Positions 25,601 through 32,845 of a stretch of 64,000 nt of DNA are shown piece by piece; the stretch's first letter is position 1, and every line of letters begins with the position of its first letter. The translations under genes were made by a program, and so were the position numbers. This DNA is from Choristoneura fumiferana (taxonomy: Eukaryota; Arthropoda; Insecta; Lepidoptera; Tortricidae). The stretch covers positions 2,295,587-2,359,586 of the forward strand of contig NC_133482.1 in NCBI RefSeq assembly GCF_025370935.1, written 5' to 3'. Below the pieces are notes generated by a model, which did no database searches, was not told where the DNA came from, and saw only the letters and a list, made by a program, of their open reading frames with translations.

Positions 25601-26631
25601 CATGTGAGGGCGAGTTTTGAATTTCACATGAAACCTGCACTACGAATGGGCCTGAGTCACTTTCCGAGTACTTTAGGTCCGATCCATTCTCGAATCCTGG
25701 TCGAACAAACGTGTGTTGTTTAGAGGCGCTTGGCGACGTAGTTTTTTTGCTAACATCATCGGGTTCGGAAGGGATATTAGCGGGGCGCTTGCTACCTGGC
25801 TTTACGGTAGCACGGGGGACGTAATTGAGGTCTGCGGAAAAGTTTGGGGGCAGAGGAGTCCCGCCCCTGTCGGGCGGCTCGTCATCCCCTACACTCGACA
25901 TCACGGGACTGACACAAACACTTACCTAGCACTTATAAACCACCACCAACAGAAAATTTAGAAACTCAGTTCGATTTGAGGGTGTAAACGCGATAGAAAA
26001 TGCGATTCTAACCTATACACGTGTGTTAGCCAGCACAAGAACAGGCGGAATCCCGACAATAAGTTACGAACAGTCTGAAATATGGCTCTGTTAGAAGCAA
26101 GGGACATATTTGACATTATTCGCTTTTTATACTTGGATTGGCACTTAATAAAATAAAGAGCAAGTTTGATCTCAGATAGACTGTGTTTTAATATTTTTTT
26201 TGCATCTCTGTACAAAAAGGATTGAAAGATGTTTCTGAATAATTACCTATTTCATTACCAAATTTACCTGTTCGTGAGGAATAATAATTATAATAATTTA
26301 TTTTATTTATAAAGATGACATAGATCTCATTTTTGTTAGTAGCTCTAGGTAAATTATTTCAAACATGGTCAAGATTCATGTGATGTGATGTGATGTTATC
26401 CTACGAAAAAAGACACAGTGCACTCAGCTAAATGTAAGTCAAAACTTATAATTACAAAAGCTTACCATCAACTAATGATTCCTCAGAATCTGGAATCACC
26501 GTGTGGTTCTTTTTCAAAGGAGTCTTCGTCGTCAAAATAAAAGATTCGTCGATACTATCATCGATAATTTCTGTATCGGAATCGCTTTCGGCTCTAGTTT
26601 TATCACGATAATCAATAAAGGAACTCTCCAT
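2807..26631 (-). CDS. TTF2: TTF2/lodestar SNF2-family ATPase, copy A, exons 14 to 1 (3' part lies left of the window)
   Basis: TTF2 is a SNF2 DNA-dependent ATPase that strips RNA polymerase and transcripts from DNA; fly Lodestar is needed for chromosome segregation. Exons from the start codon at 26631 are 26466-26631, 20501-20602, 19646-19729, 18869-19296, 12789-13223, 10645-10776, 10248-10328, 9436-9519, 7733-7889, 7015-7115, 6117-6216, 4524-4646, 4089-4288 and 2807-3015. All have AG/GT borders and compatible phases. Exons 1-5 encode an acidic, Ser/Asp-rich N-terminus. Exon 9 has the VQPRMFGK motif. Exons 11-12 join as GGIL-ADDMGLGKT (motif I), and exon 14 carries ILDEGH (motif II) and LTGTPVHN (motif III). 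These resemble lodestar closely. The first 14 exons give about 801 codons. Exon 14 is one base short (209 nt against 210 in copy B), which breaks the frame near 2918. Exon 15 onward lies beyond the left edge. Confidence 0.9.
3061..3277. mobile_element. Terminal-inverted-repeat element in TTF2 intron 13, copy A
   Basis: TAACTCACGTCTTAAACCGA at the left pairs with TCGGTTTAAGACGTGAGTTA at the right. The interior has GACATGTTTCGGGCTATTTC, which I recognise as a common lepidopteran repeat. The copy B equivalent is 45216-45432. Confidence 0.75.
3717..4023. mobile_element. Large foldback in TTF2 intron 13, copy A
   Basis: The arms GGCCACACCGGTGTTTAAAA and TTTTAAACACCGGTGTGGCC pair over more than 100 bp (GGTGACGGTACGGAATCGCA and its complement). 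It is shared with copy B (about 45833-46131), where the left arm is more diverged. Confidence 0.75.
4089..4288 (-). CDS. TTF2: TTF2 copy A exon 13: helicase motif Ia region
   Basis: The exon encodes GGTLVVCPASLMSQWEGEV, the conserved SNF2 Ia/Ib region, and ends near TTYNILQRDSEK. It is 200 nt and in frame here. The copy B version (46195-46395) is 201 nt because of one extra C, which moves the frame after SQWEG. Copy A is therefore the better reference for this exon. Confidence 0.9.
4524..4646 (-). CDS. TTF2: TTF2 copy A exon 12: Walker A (helicase motif I)
   Basis: With the last base of exon 11 this exon reads ADDMGLGKT, the SNF2 P-loop that binds ATP, followed by TMISLIASDKE and an Asp/Glu-rich insert. 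The acidic insert is encoded by a run of GAT/GAC triplets and is a likely length-variable loop. The acceptor is TTTCAG and the donor is GTAAGT, both strong. The copy B equivalent is 46631-46753 and has the same length. Confidence 0.92.
4766..4910. mobile_element. Foldback MITE in TTF2 intron 11, copy A
   Basis: The arms AAACCGAGTTTAGA and TCTAAACTCGG, with inner TTGCATTACATTGCG and CGCAATGTAATGCAA, form a near-perfect hairpin. The copy B equivalent is 46875-47020. Confidence 0.75.
4940..5275. repeat. Degenerate tandem repeat in TTF2 intron 11
   Basis: About four diverged units share ATATTCTCAACAT, GACTCACCGA and GTGTGAGATTCTTC-like blocks at irregular spacing. It is shared with copy B (about 47050-47375). 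Confidence 0.5.
5721..5987. mobile_element. Solo LTR, 267 bp, copy A only
   Basis: The segment starts TGTGGAGTG and ends TTCCCACA (TG...CA borders) and is flanked by the 4-bp duplication TACA (5717-5720 and 5988-5991). Copy B has the unoccupied site at 47845-47848. A polyadenylation-like AATAAA is at about 5935. No internal retrotransposon sequence remains, so it is a solo LTR left by recombination. Confidence 0.85.
6236..6420 (-). mobile_element. RTE-like LINE 3' fragment, copy A intron 10
   Basis: It has an ATC/GAT trinucleotide tail at 6237-6254 and the conserved AGACGTCCACTGCTGAACAA and CTTGCATCCACCGG blocks. It starts only about 20 bp upstream of the exon 11 acceptor. The copy B equivalent is 48126-48310. 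Confidence 0.7.
6549..6790. repeat. Interspersed repeat (GGCAAACGAGCAAGTGGGTC family), TTF2 intron 10
   Basis: The consensus GCAAACGAGCAAGTGGGTCTCCTGATGG recurs in this window at 38035-38180, 42780-42940, 48430-48700 and, in short form, 8750-8850, 9980-10080 and 51850-51950. It is a lepidopteran dispersed repeat, and I am not sure of its class. Confidence 0.6.
7461..7660. repeat. Foldback around a long (TA)n microsatellite, copy A
   Basis: The arms AGAAAACCATTGTACACTATA and its complement (7480-7505, 7608-7632) bracket an extended TA/ATAT tract. Copy B has only about 20 bp of TA at 49350-49370 and lacks the arms. Long TA tracts are prone to length error, so the exact size is uncertain. Confidence 0.65.
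8010..8217. mobile_element. Foldback MITE, copy A only
   Basis: Arms TAAACCATACAGTAATTGGCC and GGCCAATTACGGTATGGTTA are inverted. The flanks GGAAAAC and ATGAAGAGAAACG are contiguous in copy B at about 49876. The interior is AT-rich with no coding sequence. Confidence 0.7.
8735..8856 (-). mobile_element. Short poly(A)-tailed retroposon, copy A only
   Basis: A run of T at the low-coordinate end marks the tail on the minus strand. Flanking 7-bp copies of TTCATTT (8728-8734, 8857-8863) match a single site in copy B near 50413. The body has GGCAAACGAGC, CCTGATGGTAAGCGAT and GTTGCCGGCC, an interspersed repeat seen many times in this window. Confidence 0.7.
9057..9192. mobile_element. Harbinger-like MITE (TTTCACC-ATTGATTAGT family), copy A
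   Basis: It is an almost perfect palindrome with GGCTATTTCACCACCCATTG arms and flanking TAA (9054-9056, 9193-9195). The 3-bp TAA/TTA target suggests a PIF/Harbinger origin. It is shared with copy B (50910-51045). Other members here are at 19431-19575, 30841-30960, 37674-37922, 49696-49842 and 58952-59094. Confidence 0.75.
12173..12414 (-). pseudogene. Poly(A)-tailed retrocopy of an unidentified mRNA, 242 bp, copy A only
   Basis: The insert is flanked by GTTTAACAAG at 12163-12172 and 12415-12424. Copy B has only one such 10-mer before its run of A. On the minus strand it starts in an open frame (DEVKRYSANYRDRL, then KRLKRADVLPY and TAA at 12282-12280), followed by about 100 bp of apparent 3' UTR and a run of about 11 A. 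This looks like a 5'-truncated processed copy of a cellular or element mRNA. I do not recognise the parent gene. Confidence 0.65.
13369..13534. repeat. DIRS left inverted terminal repeat (inner shared part)
   Basis: This segment is the near-exact reverse complement of 18337-18506. The outermost bases 13307-13368 are unique to this end and include the hairpin GAACTTCACAAGCGAAGTTC. Confidence 0.9.
13607..13721. repeat. DIRS internal complementary region
   Basis: Bases 13607-13674 are the reverse complement of the left terminus and 13675-13721 of the right terminus, in direct contact. In DIRS elements this region serves as the template that joins the two ends into a circle during reverse transcription. 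Confidence 0.9.
13929..14987 (-). CDS. DIRS element tyrosine recombinase
   Basis: The 352-residue frame has the tyrosine recombinase signature: Arg near residue 174 (TAHRVQTLSL), HSTRHA with His 285 and Arg 288, Trp 311 in AGWTSGSQ, and the nucleophile Tyr 322 in KFYNRR. It would integrate the circular DNA intermediate without a duplication at the target. The frame overlaps the end of the RT frame by about 70 bp in another phase, a common DIRS arrangement. No internal stop is seen. Confidence 0.9.
   Translation of the reverse strand: MLPLQEQTSTARAPYPGCRSAIQLAYDRRGLPTEAWELMLGSLAKSTIQQYNVSLKLWWSYCLQNNRDVFDCSVPLVISFLTEQYNKGASYGSINSHRSALSLFLGNRVGSDEHIKRLLKGVFKMRPNLPKYSYTWDPKTVLDHIAEWFPNTDISLEKITKKLASLLALCTAHRVQTLSLIKTNNISIDLNGITITITDIIKTSMPGREQPVLFLPFFKENPKICPATVLQDYISVTRKLRNENTDRLLITVKRPHKNATAQSISRWLKQVLAESGVNVALFSGHSTRHAATSAAAAAGVSIEVIRKTAGWTSGSQTFAKFYNRRVISENNFARQVCGLPDDSCQVDSYLNH
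14915..16800 (-). CDS. DIRS element reverse transcriptase-RNase H polyprotein
   Basis: The RT domain has YLDDIL (catalytic Asp pair, plus strand about 16170-16185) and the upstream MPYGLSVAPRTFTK block. RNase H has YSDASRTGWGG, ELLAAFLAL and RIDNTTAISYINRMGG. The C-terminal part from NIDLFASRANAKCPRY onward matches the extra domain that follows RNase H in DIRS1-like proteins, often compared to a Dam-like methylase. The open frame extends upstream of the first conventional start to about 16800 (HAGRIKYFYDAWCKITSN), where it meets the end of the gag frame in a different phase. Translation probably depends on frameshifting or reinitiation. Confidence 0.88.
16801..17760 (-). CDS. DIRS element gag-like protein, main exon
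   Basis: The 319-residue frame has a Pro/Thr-rich start, a central helical part around LLRKGLAKDTKEKLLKDYL and a basic Arg/Gly tail. It sits in the gag position of a DIRS element. Sequence upstream (FGRTESEDFQEVP) is also open back to a CAG acceptor near 17790, which suggests a spliced 5' exon at about 18145-18253. Confidence 0.75.
   Translation of the reverse strand: MDDAIGLEVIVPPCSPERAQPTDDTNNGTTPPEHTSVEPPEPTVAASITSPSDPVSAQVPELDPELLSALGEATEDSPKLGPKIHENLSQRWLPLLRKGLAKDTKEKLLKDYLIPENCTLLQAPKLNAEISAAVTEMARNRDKKMETGQQQLGIGITAINRAMTILLNSDDKISAIKSLSDSCRILSDLHFSETQARIKLITPGLAKPFLTVVQFTERDDMLFGNKLQEKIKASKAIEKQGLQIKSRWQMVKTQRLLHLRRAHALITTSTRETGRALRATRRTGGAGGQRKAVTTARKPQAQPQSRPAGQAKLRASTQQ
18145..18253 (-). 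CDS. Putative first gag exon of the DIRS element
   Basis: An ATG on the minus strand at 18253 opens MPKRKSTLTIDEQIERL, a typical basic start. The frame then runs to a stop (TGA in ATCATCATCTGATGAAAG). In the neighbouring frame the sequence continues as LQCLPSSSDESS up to a GGTAAGTG donor. One extra C in TTACCAACGC would explain the switch. I infer an exon with a one-base break; the intron to the main gag exon would be about 350 bp. Confidence 0.45.
18337..18530. repeat. DIRS right inverted terminal repeat
   Basis: This is the right end of the element. The inner part pairs with 13369-13534 and the outer 25 bases (GAAGAATGAAGCGAGGAAAT and on) are specific to this end. The host sequence CTATACAATA resumes at 18531. 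Confidence 0.9.
19431..19575. mobile_element. TTTCACC-ATTGATTAG family MITE in TTF2 intron 3, copy A
   Basis: The palindrome CCCTGTATCACCATCCATTG to CAATGGGTGGTGAAACAG is shared with copy B (58952-59094). The interior has GATGCCATTTCTG and its partial complement. Confidence 0.65.
19811..20078. mobile_element. hAT-type MITE, 268 bp, copy A only
   Basis: Terminal repeats are CAGGGTTTCGCAAA and TTTGAGAAACCTG, and the flanking 8-bp duplication is CTCTGTTT/CTCTATTT (19803-19810, 20079-20086). Copy B has a single CTCTATTT at 59323-59330. The family is the same as the longer element in Clp1 intron 3. Confidence 0.85.
20807..24495 (-). CDS. I-like LINE ORF2: endonuclease, reverse transcriptase and RNase H
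   Basis: The open frame starts inside the end of ORF1 at LIQWNSRNIKNKKHEL (about 24495), the first strand of an APE endonuclease, and includes SETWL, QGDFNCRHTMWG and GSDHLPI. RT follows, with DGIPYSFF, LPQGSVLSPLL and YADDIALY (22529-22552). The C-terminus has RNase H motifs FTDASR (about 21651-21670), LTDSLSCL and GHCGIKGNETADMCA, then a Cys/His cluster (CECGMDEGTLEHMFFHC). It is about 1,225 residues with no stop. Initiation in overlap with ORF1 suggests reinitiation or frameshifting. Confidence 0.92.
24477..25901 (-). CDS. I-like LINE ORF1: gag-like RNA-binding protein with zinc knuckles
   Basis: The frame is about 474 residues from MSSVGDDEPPDRG. Its centre has an RRM-like gag fold region, followed by three Cys/His knuckles: CHKCCRFGHVKDQC (CX2CX4HX4C), CAKCAQNHATSDC, and CLYCSGPHTATDNRC followed by PEFSRQKSIK. 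This series is typical of I-group gag proteins that package element RNA. It ends TMEL followed by TAG, overlapping ORF2. About 150 bp of 5' UTR precede it. Confidence 0.9.
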   Translation of the reverse strand: MSSVGDDEPPDRGGTPLPPNFSADLNYVPRATVKPGSKRPANIPSEPDDVSKKTTSPSASKQHTFVRPGFENGSDLKYSESDSGPFVVQVSCEIQNSPSHVRGLKMAQTIYNSKVSGIKEMKSAGKNKLNIYFTSAREANLFIENPVIAQHNLVAAIPRFQVSRMGVVRQIPLEWTLEELIDAIECPSGTGTVIKARRLNKKKYIDGKPSWDPTPTVVLTFLGQNLPEKIYVYSMSIPVDNYKLPTIQCHKCCRFGHVKDQCRSNPRCAKCAQNHATSDCTVPDSDVTCLYCSGPHTATDNRCPEFSRQKSIKTVMSIENIGYVEAARRFRPVRTSYADKARQNFSPDFQQTPHSQTVDSQSPPGSPTQSYKKTVYIERRPRPPPSKSYDAQAHQAFTYTPKSSLPNGCALGYHDSPAPNDNLAELITKMLINLLSKFSDIIPYTVLETLQGHISTAINKIIQDGQSQPNTMEL

Positions 26632-27743
26632 TTTAAAAACAGTAGATCGGGCTGAGCCATAACCAAGAAATCCAACCAAAACTCCAACAAAACATTATTA
26701 TTTTGAATAACGAATGTCGTTGTGAGCGTTTGGTTTATGAAAACCATGTTGCAATCTGAAAAGACTAACGATTGTTTTTAGGGATTCAATGTTACTCATA
26801 CATGTTAATAAAAAAACAGCTTCTTCTTTTGTATTTAGCTCAGTCCGCTCGTATGTTTGTTCAAAGTCAAAATTATAAATAAATATTCTATTCTTGGTTT
26901 TTTGTGGTAACCATAACAAAACGTTTTATTTCGGTCGAAGAGGCGTTCTTAGAAAACTACGGACACACGCCATTCGCCTGCAGGGCTACTATGAAACTCG
27001 AAACTCGAAGTTCGTGTCGTGCGATCCCTCTCGCTCTCATATTAAATAGTGTAAGATCAGAGAGACCGCACGACACGAACTTCGAGTTAAGAGTTTAAAA
27101 GTAGCCCTGCTGGCCCTATACTACGAACGAAGTGCAAAATTCGAACTTCGTCTCTTGCCGTCTCGCTGACGCTTATGTTATTCAATACGAGAGTGAGAGG
27201 GACGATAGGCTACGAATTTTGATTGTCATAGTAGACCCCCTATTTCTCAGCAGGGCTACTACGAAACTCAAAACTCGAAGTTCGTGTCGTGCAGTCCCTC
27301 TGACACTTGTACTATTTAATACGAGAGCGAGAGGGATGGTACGATACGAACTTCGAGTTTCGTAGTAGCCCTGCAGGCCTATTCTACGTTTTATTTATTA
27401 TTTTTTTCTTGTTCTATATAAAAAAAAAATACATTTTAATTTAGCTTATAGCTTGCATGTAAGGACACTTTTAGACTAGTTTTAGTTCCATTTTATTAAT
27501 ATATTTTGTTTAAGCGAGACCATAAAACGCCTCATGATTTTCTTTGTCTGTGGTATATATTATCTGTGGTTCATGTCACGTTTGACAAGTATTTTTTTTT
27601 AGTTCTGTGCTAATTGGCTCGTGGTGTGGTGTGTCGTGTTTGCTTTGGCTTGTGTTGTTTTTATTATACATTTATTTAACAGTAGTACGCTTACAACGTA
27701 GTAGGTTTGGTCTTAAAACATATTTTTAACATTTCATTTCACA
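26632..27743. promoter_or_regulatory. Divergent TTF2/Clp1 promoter interval, copy A
   Basis: The interval lies between the TTF2 start codon (minus strand) and the Clp1 start codon (plus strand). No other coding signal is visible, so both promoters and 5' UTRs must lie here, unless upstream non-coding exons exist elsewhere. It contains three neighbouring foldback repeats at 26980-27374. I cannot identify a TATA box or initiator with confidence. The copy B interval is 60502-61570. Confidence 0.6.
26980..27374. repeat. Three adjacent foldback repeats in the divergent promoter, copy A
   Basis: The first (26980-27111) and third (27250-27374) both begin GCAGGGCTACTA and end with the complement TAGTAGCCCTGC or a close variant, and contain AACTCGAAGTTCGTGTCGTGC-type arms. 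The middle one (about 27112-27240) is a diverged relative with CGAACTTCG and CTACGAA arms. In copy B the first has shrunk to 60841-60933 by internal deletion and the third is 61073-61197. Confidence 0.75.
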
Positions 27744-30700
27744 ATGACTGAAGTTCAACTACAAGAATTTAAACTTGATCCAGATTCGGAGCTCCGATTC
27801 GAAGTTGAATCCAAGAACGAGAAAGTTGTTTTAGAGGTAACATATTGGAAGATACTCCGTAAATTCGATACGAGCAAGACTAAATTGTTATTCGGTCTAA
27901 CCTAATATTTCCTGGTTTAATTTGTAGGTTAAAAGTGGTTATGCGGAACTGTTTGGGACGGAGCTCGTAAAAGGGAAGCCCTATGAGTTCCATACGGGGG
28001 CCAAGGTGGCGGTTTTCACGTGGCACGGCTGCACGGTGGAGCTGCGCGGCCGGACCGAAGTCAGCTACGTGGCCAAGGAAACTCCAATGGTAAATATTTT
28101 TTAATAATCACTCAATCTTATAACATGCTATCCAGCAATGAGAATTTAAGTGTAATATTACTTTGTGTGTCTCGCGCAGTAGAAACACAGGTTCATTTAT
28201 GAACTGTGAAGGCATTTTATAATGTGAACAAATAAGACAGGTTTGTATTGTGTATACTCAACTAAATTGGTTGCATAGGTACATGTTGTGCAACAAAACA
28301 ATGCTTAGAGACAACCTTGGTTTCTTACAGATTGGAGAAATTATAGTACCTACCTCGGACAGTTGTCAATATTTAAATACTTCAGCATGCTTTTAATTCT
28401 GTGTTCTATGCCATTTAAACCATTGTCAAGAAAGTTAGTATCAATACACAAATGCAGAATATGCATTGAGAAAATCATAAAAATATAAACTCTTTTACAG
28501 TGCTTTTTTGAATTATAAATGAATTAAAATAGTATTGCTAAGTGAAGCTGGGAAAATGAAATACATTGTAGTATGAAGAAAATAGTCCCAACACAATCTT
28601 ATGTATCAAAATGACATTGGTTATATCGACTAATGGTGCAACCAAATATTGCTGTCTGTTCTATGTCATTGTGAACGATTTTGACTGTAATCTAATTAAT
28701 GGATTGTTTTCATTGCGCATCATTACACATCTTTAGTGGCACAGCCTTTTATCCAACATCTTTTTCAGGTGGTCTATCTCAATGTCCACGCAGCATTAGA
28801 GCAACAAAGAGTTGCAGCGGAGCAAGAAAACACCCGAGGTCCAGTCACTATGATAGTTGGGCCTGGCGATGTGGGCAAGTCCACACTGACCAGGATACTG
28901 CTCAATTATGCCGTCAGAATGGGTCGAAGGCCTATTTATGTGGACCTGGATGTTGGACAGGGCCAAATTAGTGTACCTGGAACAATAGGTAAGCGGTATA
29001 AGGAGATTTGAGATAGGAACTATGTTTCCCTTCAAAACCCACAGACAACAGTAGTATTGGAACAGAAACTTCACTAGTTAATCACAGCCACATCAGTTTA
29101 TGAAATGTATGTTCAAACAAATTGAATCATGACCCAGAGTGGAACCTTTTAACAATCAATTTCACTATGATTTCCTTGACAAAAGTATGAGATGTCAACA
29201 TGACATTTGTAGCACAAAAGTTCCACCCTGGGTCATGCATGATTAAATTTGTTCGACTGTACAATGGTTTTGAAGGGTTAGACCAGGGTTTCTCAAACTT
29301 ATGGCTCCACGTTCCCTGTTAAAGTTTCTAGACGACAGCGAACCCCTACCTCCTCCCCCCCCCCCCCAAAGATAGTAATAAAATTGGCTGTTGGAGAAAC
29401 TAAGTTTATTTTATTTCAATCATCATCATAATATAATGTATATTATTTATTTCAATAAAAGGTAAAAAATATACTTAGGTAAGAATCATCTTGCCAACGA
29501 AAATACAAACTGAAACAAACAACAACAAATAACAAACCAAAGAGTAACAAATTTGGAGTTGAAATAAAAAATACAAAAAGACCAACCGATCTTAATCATC
29601 TTGCCAGTCTTGCAGCCACCATCACATAAACCTTGTTGCGAACCCCCTACCGTCGAATAGCGAATCCCTAGGGGTTCGCGTACCCCACTTTGAGAAACCC
29701 TGGGTAAGACCATAAGGTCACCATAAGTTACTGTTTAAACTGAGTGATTGCTGCTTCAGTAAACTTTTCACTCAATTAATATGATTGTGGTCATTATTGA
29801 TTATATGATGATTCCAAGGACAAAGTCAACCTTACTCAAAACATAGACAATGTTATCATTGCAAATACCACACTTGTATTTACACTTTTCTGTATGAAAT
29901 TGCAGCTATTATTTTATTTTTATTATTTTCTTATAATTAATAGGGAAAATACAACTAACTGACTATTCCAATTCCTCAGGAGCCCTATTAGTGGAGAGGC
30001 CGGCGTCAATAGAGGAGGGTTTCAGCCAGCAGGCTCCCCTGGTGTACCATTTTGGACACAAGTCCCCTGAAGAGAACTTGGAGCTGTACAACACTATAGT
30101 GAGCAGGCTGGCCGAGGTGGTGGCTGAGCGGTGTGAGAACAACAAGAAAGAAACTGATTCAGGTTGGTTCTTGTGTCAATAAGATTTTTTTAAATTTAAA
30201 CATTGCTAGCGGCGTACCAATGGCCAATGGCTGCACCGGTCTGGAAGAAATCCTTATTTATTTAGTCCCCTAGACAGTTCTTTACCCCGTATGGAAGAAT
30301 TAATCAACCACAAGTAAAAAAATCTTAAAAAACATTAGGGGCCATCAGACAGGCCAACCCAAAATATTTCAGATTAATTTTGACAGTGTATTAATTAAGT
30401 CCAAGCAATTACTTTGCTCACCTGCAACCCGAGATGAAACAGATTCAAAGCAGAGAGATTCCATGTGAGAAAAGTAATTGTTTGTTTTTCATTAAAGTAA
30501 TTGTTTGTTTTCATTAATATGGACCTCCGCATAGTAAAACCTGATTCAATAAATGAGTGTATTCATTTTAAAATCTTATTATGTTATGTTTTGGTTCCAG
30601 CGTCGACATCTGGTGTCATAATCAACACATGTGGCTGGATCAAACATGCTGGCTACAAAATGCTGACGCACGCGGCGCAAGCTTTTGAGGTTTGTATATC

Positions 30701-32329
30701 GTTCGATTCGTAATGGTAGCTGTTCCAGCCATAACTTACTATTAATTAGAATCGTTTTTGCAAAATAGTTCCAACACAGTTCAATTTCTATAACTGTACA
30801 TAATCAAATGATGCTGGTGACTTAAATAAATATTAGTCTAACCCCCTGTTTCACCATCCATTGATTAAATTTATTTGACGGATAAATGTGATGCTGTCTC
30901 TGTTCGATGGTATCACATTTATCTGTCAATTAAAATTAATCAATGGGTGGTGAAGCAGCCCCCAAGTCAATTTTGTCAAACATTATTATTATTATGCCCT
31001 GGCCCCAGTTGTTTTAATGTTACCCCATGGTGGTAAATAAAAAAACACACAGTTCATCTCTTTGATCATGAACAAGTATGACAAATTGAATTAGATAGTC
31101 AATGATGAGACAATGCTGCAACCTAGTATTTTATTTTGGTGACCCGATGGCGGCTCGCAACCGACTATTTCCGTAGGTGATCTGAATCATAGCAATCTGT
31201 ATTATATATTTGTGCGCATCAGACCAAGTTTAAAGATGAGGCACACTCATTTATATGACAATAGTTCGCGCCTACAACTTCGTTCACTTCTTATTCAAGG
31301 AGTTTTCGCAAATTCTGTTTTATTGCTTGCCTTCATCATAAAGGGTGTCTCGCACAATTTCAGCTTTCTAAATCCAAGGGCTTGATATGGGGTGTTGACA
31401 AGCAATCACAATGATTCTCATTATATTATATCTCTAAGCGTGTTCAGTATGCTAACAGTGTTGTATGTTTCCAGGTGGATGTGATATTAGTTCTGGACAA
31501 CGAGAGGCTTTACAACGAACTCAAGAGGGACATGCCAAGTTCGTCAAAGTAGTTTACTTACCAAAGAGCGGTGGGTAAGTTATTTTATCATTATCATTTA
31601 TTAAAAAAAGCTGATGTTTAGAAAACTTTTGTGGTATCAGACATAGTATATTTTCGAGTGACAAATGCCAAATAGAATAGTTAGCAGTGTACTCTATAAG
31701 GAAAGACGGAGCATTGATTAATATGATATACTCGTATGTACTTATATATGGCTAGAGAATGAAATAACTATAACATAGAATTCAATATTAGAACGAACTA
31801 CACTAATTTACTTTGTTTCTCTCGCCAAAACAGTAAATTAGTTCATTGATATGGACCTCCGTAAAGTAACGCCTAAATTAATCTATAACATGTATGTAAA
31901 CATTATCATTGTACAAAAATGTAAAATGTAGAAACAAACACAATTGACATATCGAACATATTTCTCCGAGAGTTCGAAGATATTGACTTCAAAAACGGAC
32001 AGGCACATTTATACCTAGTGCCGTCCACGAAGAACGCGCGATTTTGTCAAAATTAGACATTAATTACATTGTAATAAGAACCACGGCACGCGTCATCCTG
32101 AATGACAACCTATATTTGATTCATCTTAATCCTAAAGTAGGTATATTTAAATCGAATGTACGATCATTACATAAACGCGGTATGTTTTGGTTGTCAGGTG
32201 GTAGAGCGGTCGACCGCGGCGCGGGCGGAGGTGCGGGACGCCCGTATCCGCGAGTACTTCTACGGGAAACGCACGCCGTACTACCCGCACTCGTTCGACG
32301 TCAAATTCAGCGACCTTAAGATTTACAAG
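27744..32329 (+). CDS. Clp1: Clp1 polynucleotide 5'-hydroxyl kinase, copy A, exons 1-7 (last exon missing)
   Basis: Clp1 phosphorylates RNA 5'-OH ends. It belongs to pre-mRNA cleavage factor II and the tRNA splicing endonuclease complex, in the nucleus. Exons are 27744-27836, 27928-28089, 28769-28988, 29980-30162, 30601-30689, 31475-31574 and 32198-32329. Exon 3 carries the P-loop GPGDVGKST and LDVGQGQISVPGTIG. Exon 4 has APLVYHFGHKSPEENLELYN, exon 5 INTCGWIKHAGY, and exon 7 RIREYFYG and VKFSDLKIYK. These match animal Clp1 across about 327 codons of a protein that is usually near 425 residues. Exon 6 is 100 nt where 102 are needed to keep frame: one base is missing near 31538 and one G in the GGG before the donor near 31574. 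The final exon does not appear before the gap. TTF2 is divergent, 1.1 kb upstream. Confidence 0.93.
29284..29702. mobile_element. hAT-type MITE in Clp1 intron 3, copy A
   Basis: It has CAGGGTTTCTCAAA and TTTGAGAAACCCTG termini and the imperfect 8-bp duplication GGTTAGAC/GGTAAGAC. It is also present in copy B at 63099-63510, so it is older than the split of the two copies. It contains a C homopolymer near 29358 that differs in length between the copies. Confidence 0.85.
30841..30960. mobile_element. TTTCACC-ATTGATTAG family MITE in Clp1 intron 5
   Basis: It runs from CCCCCTGTTTCACCATCC to ATGGGTGGTGAAGCAGCCCC. Copy B does not extend far enough to compare. Confidence 0.7.
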
Positions 32330-32664
32330 GTAAGCTAATGTTTGGTTGAAGCTGGCGCAGCTGGATTTGGATTGAATGGGTGAATGGAAGTATTTATGTA
32401 TCGCAAAATGGGTACAGTTCCGAACCGGGACCGTTGAGCCACTTGCCACTGTTCGTAATTTGATTGTATGACAATATTTACTATGATTATGTATATGCTA
32501 AATTATGAACTGTGGCGATTGGCTCGTATAAAAAATCACGGTTCGCGATGGTACAGAAGTATTTTTAAACAAACGTGTAGTTACTTGGGAATTATTTAAC
32601 CACTAAATTAGCTTTATTTTCAGACATTATGCAATTTCTACCTTTCCCGTAATAAGGCTTTGTT

Positions 32665-32845
32665 TCAACGGAGATGTGCGAGGGATGTGTTTTTTCATAA
32701 ACCAATAGGAACGCTTAATTTACCTCGCCTCGCTCCGCTCAGCGGTTTCCACCAGAGCGGTGCTGTGCGAGGCTAGGTAAATGAAGCGTTTCTATTGGTT
32801 GACGAAAAAAATATTCCTCGCCACACATCCTCGCATATATTTGGT
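32665..32845. mobile_element. Foldback MITE downstream of Clp1 exon 7
   Basis: ATGTGCGAGGGATGTGTTTT, CCAATAGGAACGCTT and ACCTCGCC pair with complementary blocks at 32765-32830. A second, weaker foldback built on GTTACCACTA motifs follows at about 32855-33010. No Clp1 exon is visible between 32330 and the gap. Confidence 0.6.

Larger units (their letters stand above)
20633..26054 (-). mobile_element. Full-length I-like non-LTR retrotransposon, 5,422 bp, copy A only
   Basis: The element lies in TTF2 intron 1 and is flanked by the 12-bp duplication GACAATAAGTTA at 20621-20632 and 26055-26066. Copy B has one copy of that 12-mer at 59886-59897 and no insertion. The 3' end, at the low coordinate, is a short GAATT repeat tail, the mark of target-primed reverse transcription. 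ORF1 and ORF2 are both uninterrupted. The gag zinc knuckles together with endonuclease, RT and C-terminal RNase H in one ORF2 point to the I group rather than Jockey proper. It is probably a recent insertion. Confidence 0.93.

Noticed and set aside
28699..28971. A 90-residue frame over Clp1 exon 3 in a second phase
   Set aside because: The phase carrying GPGDVGKST joins its neighbours through splice sites; the other phase is a shadow.
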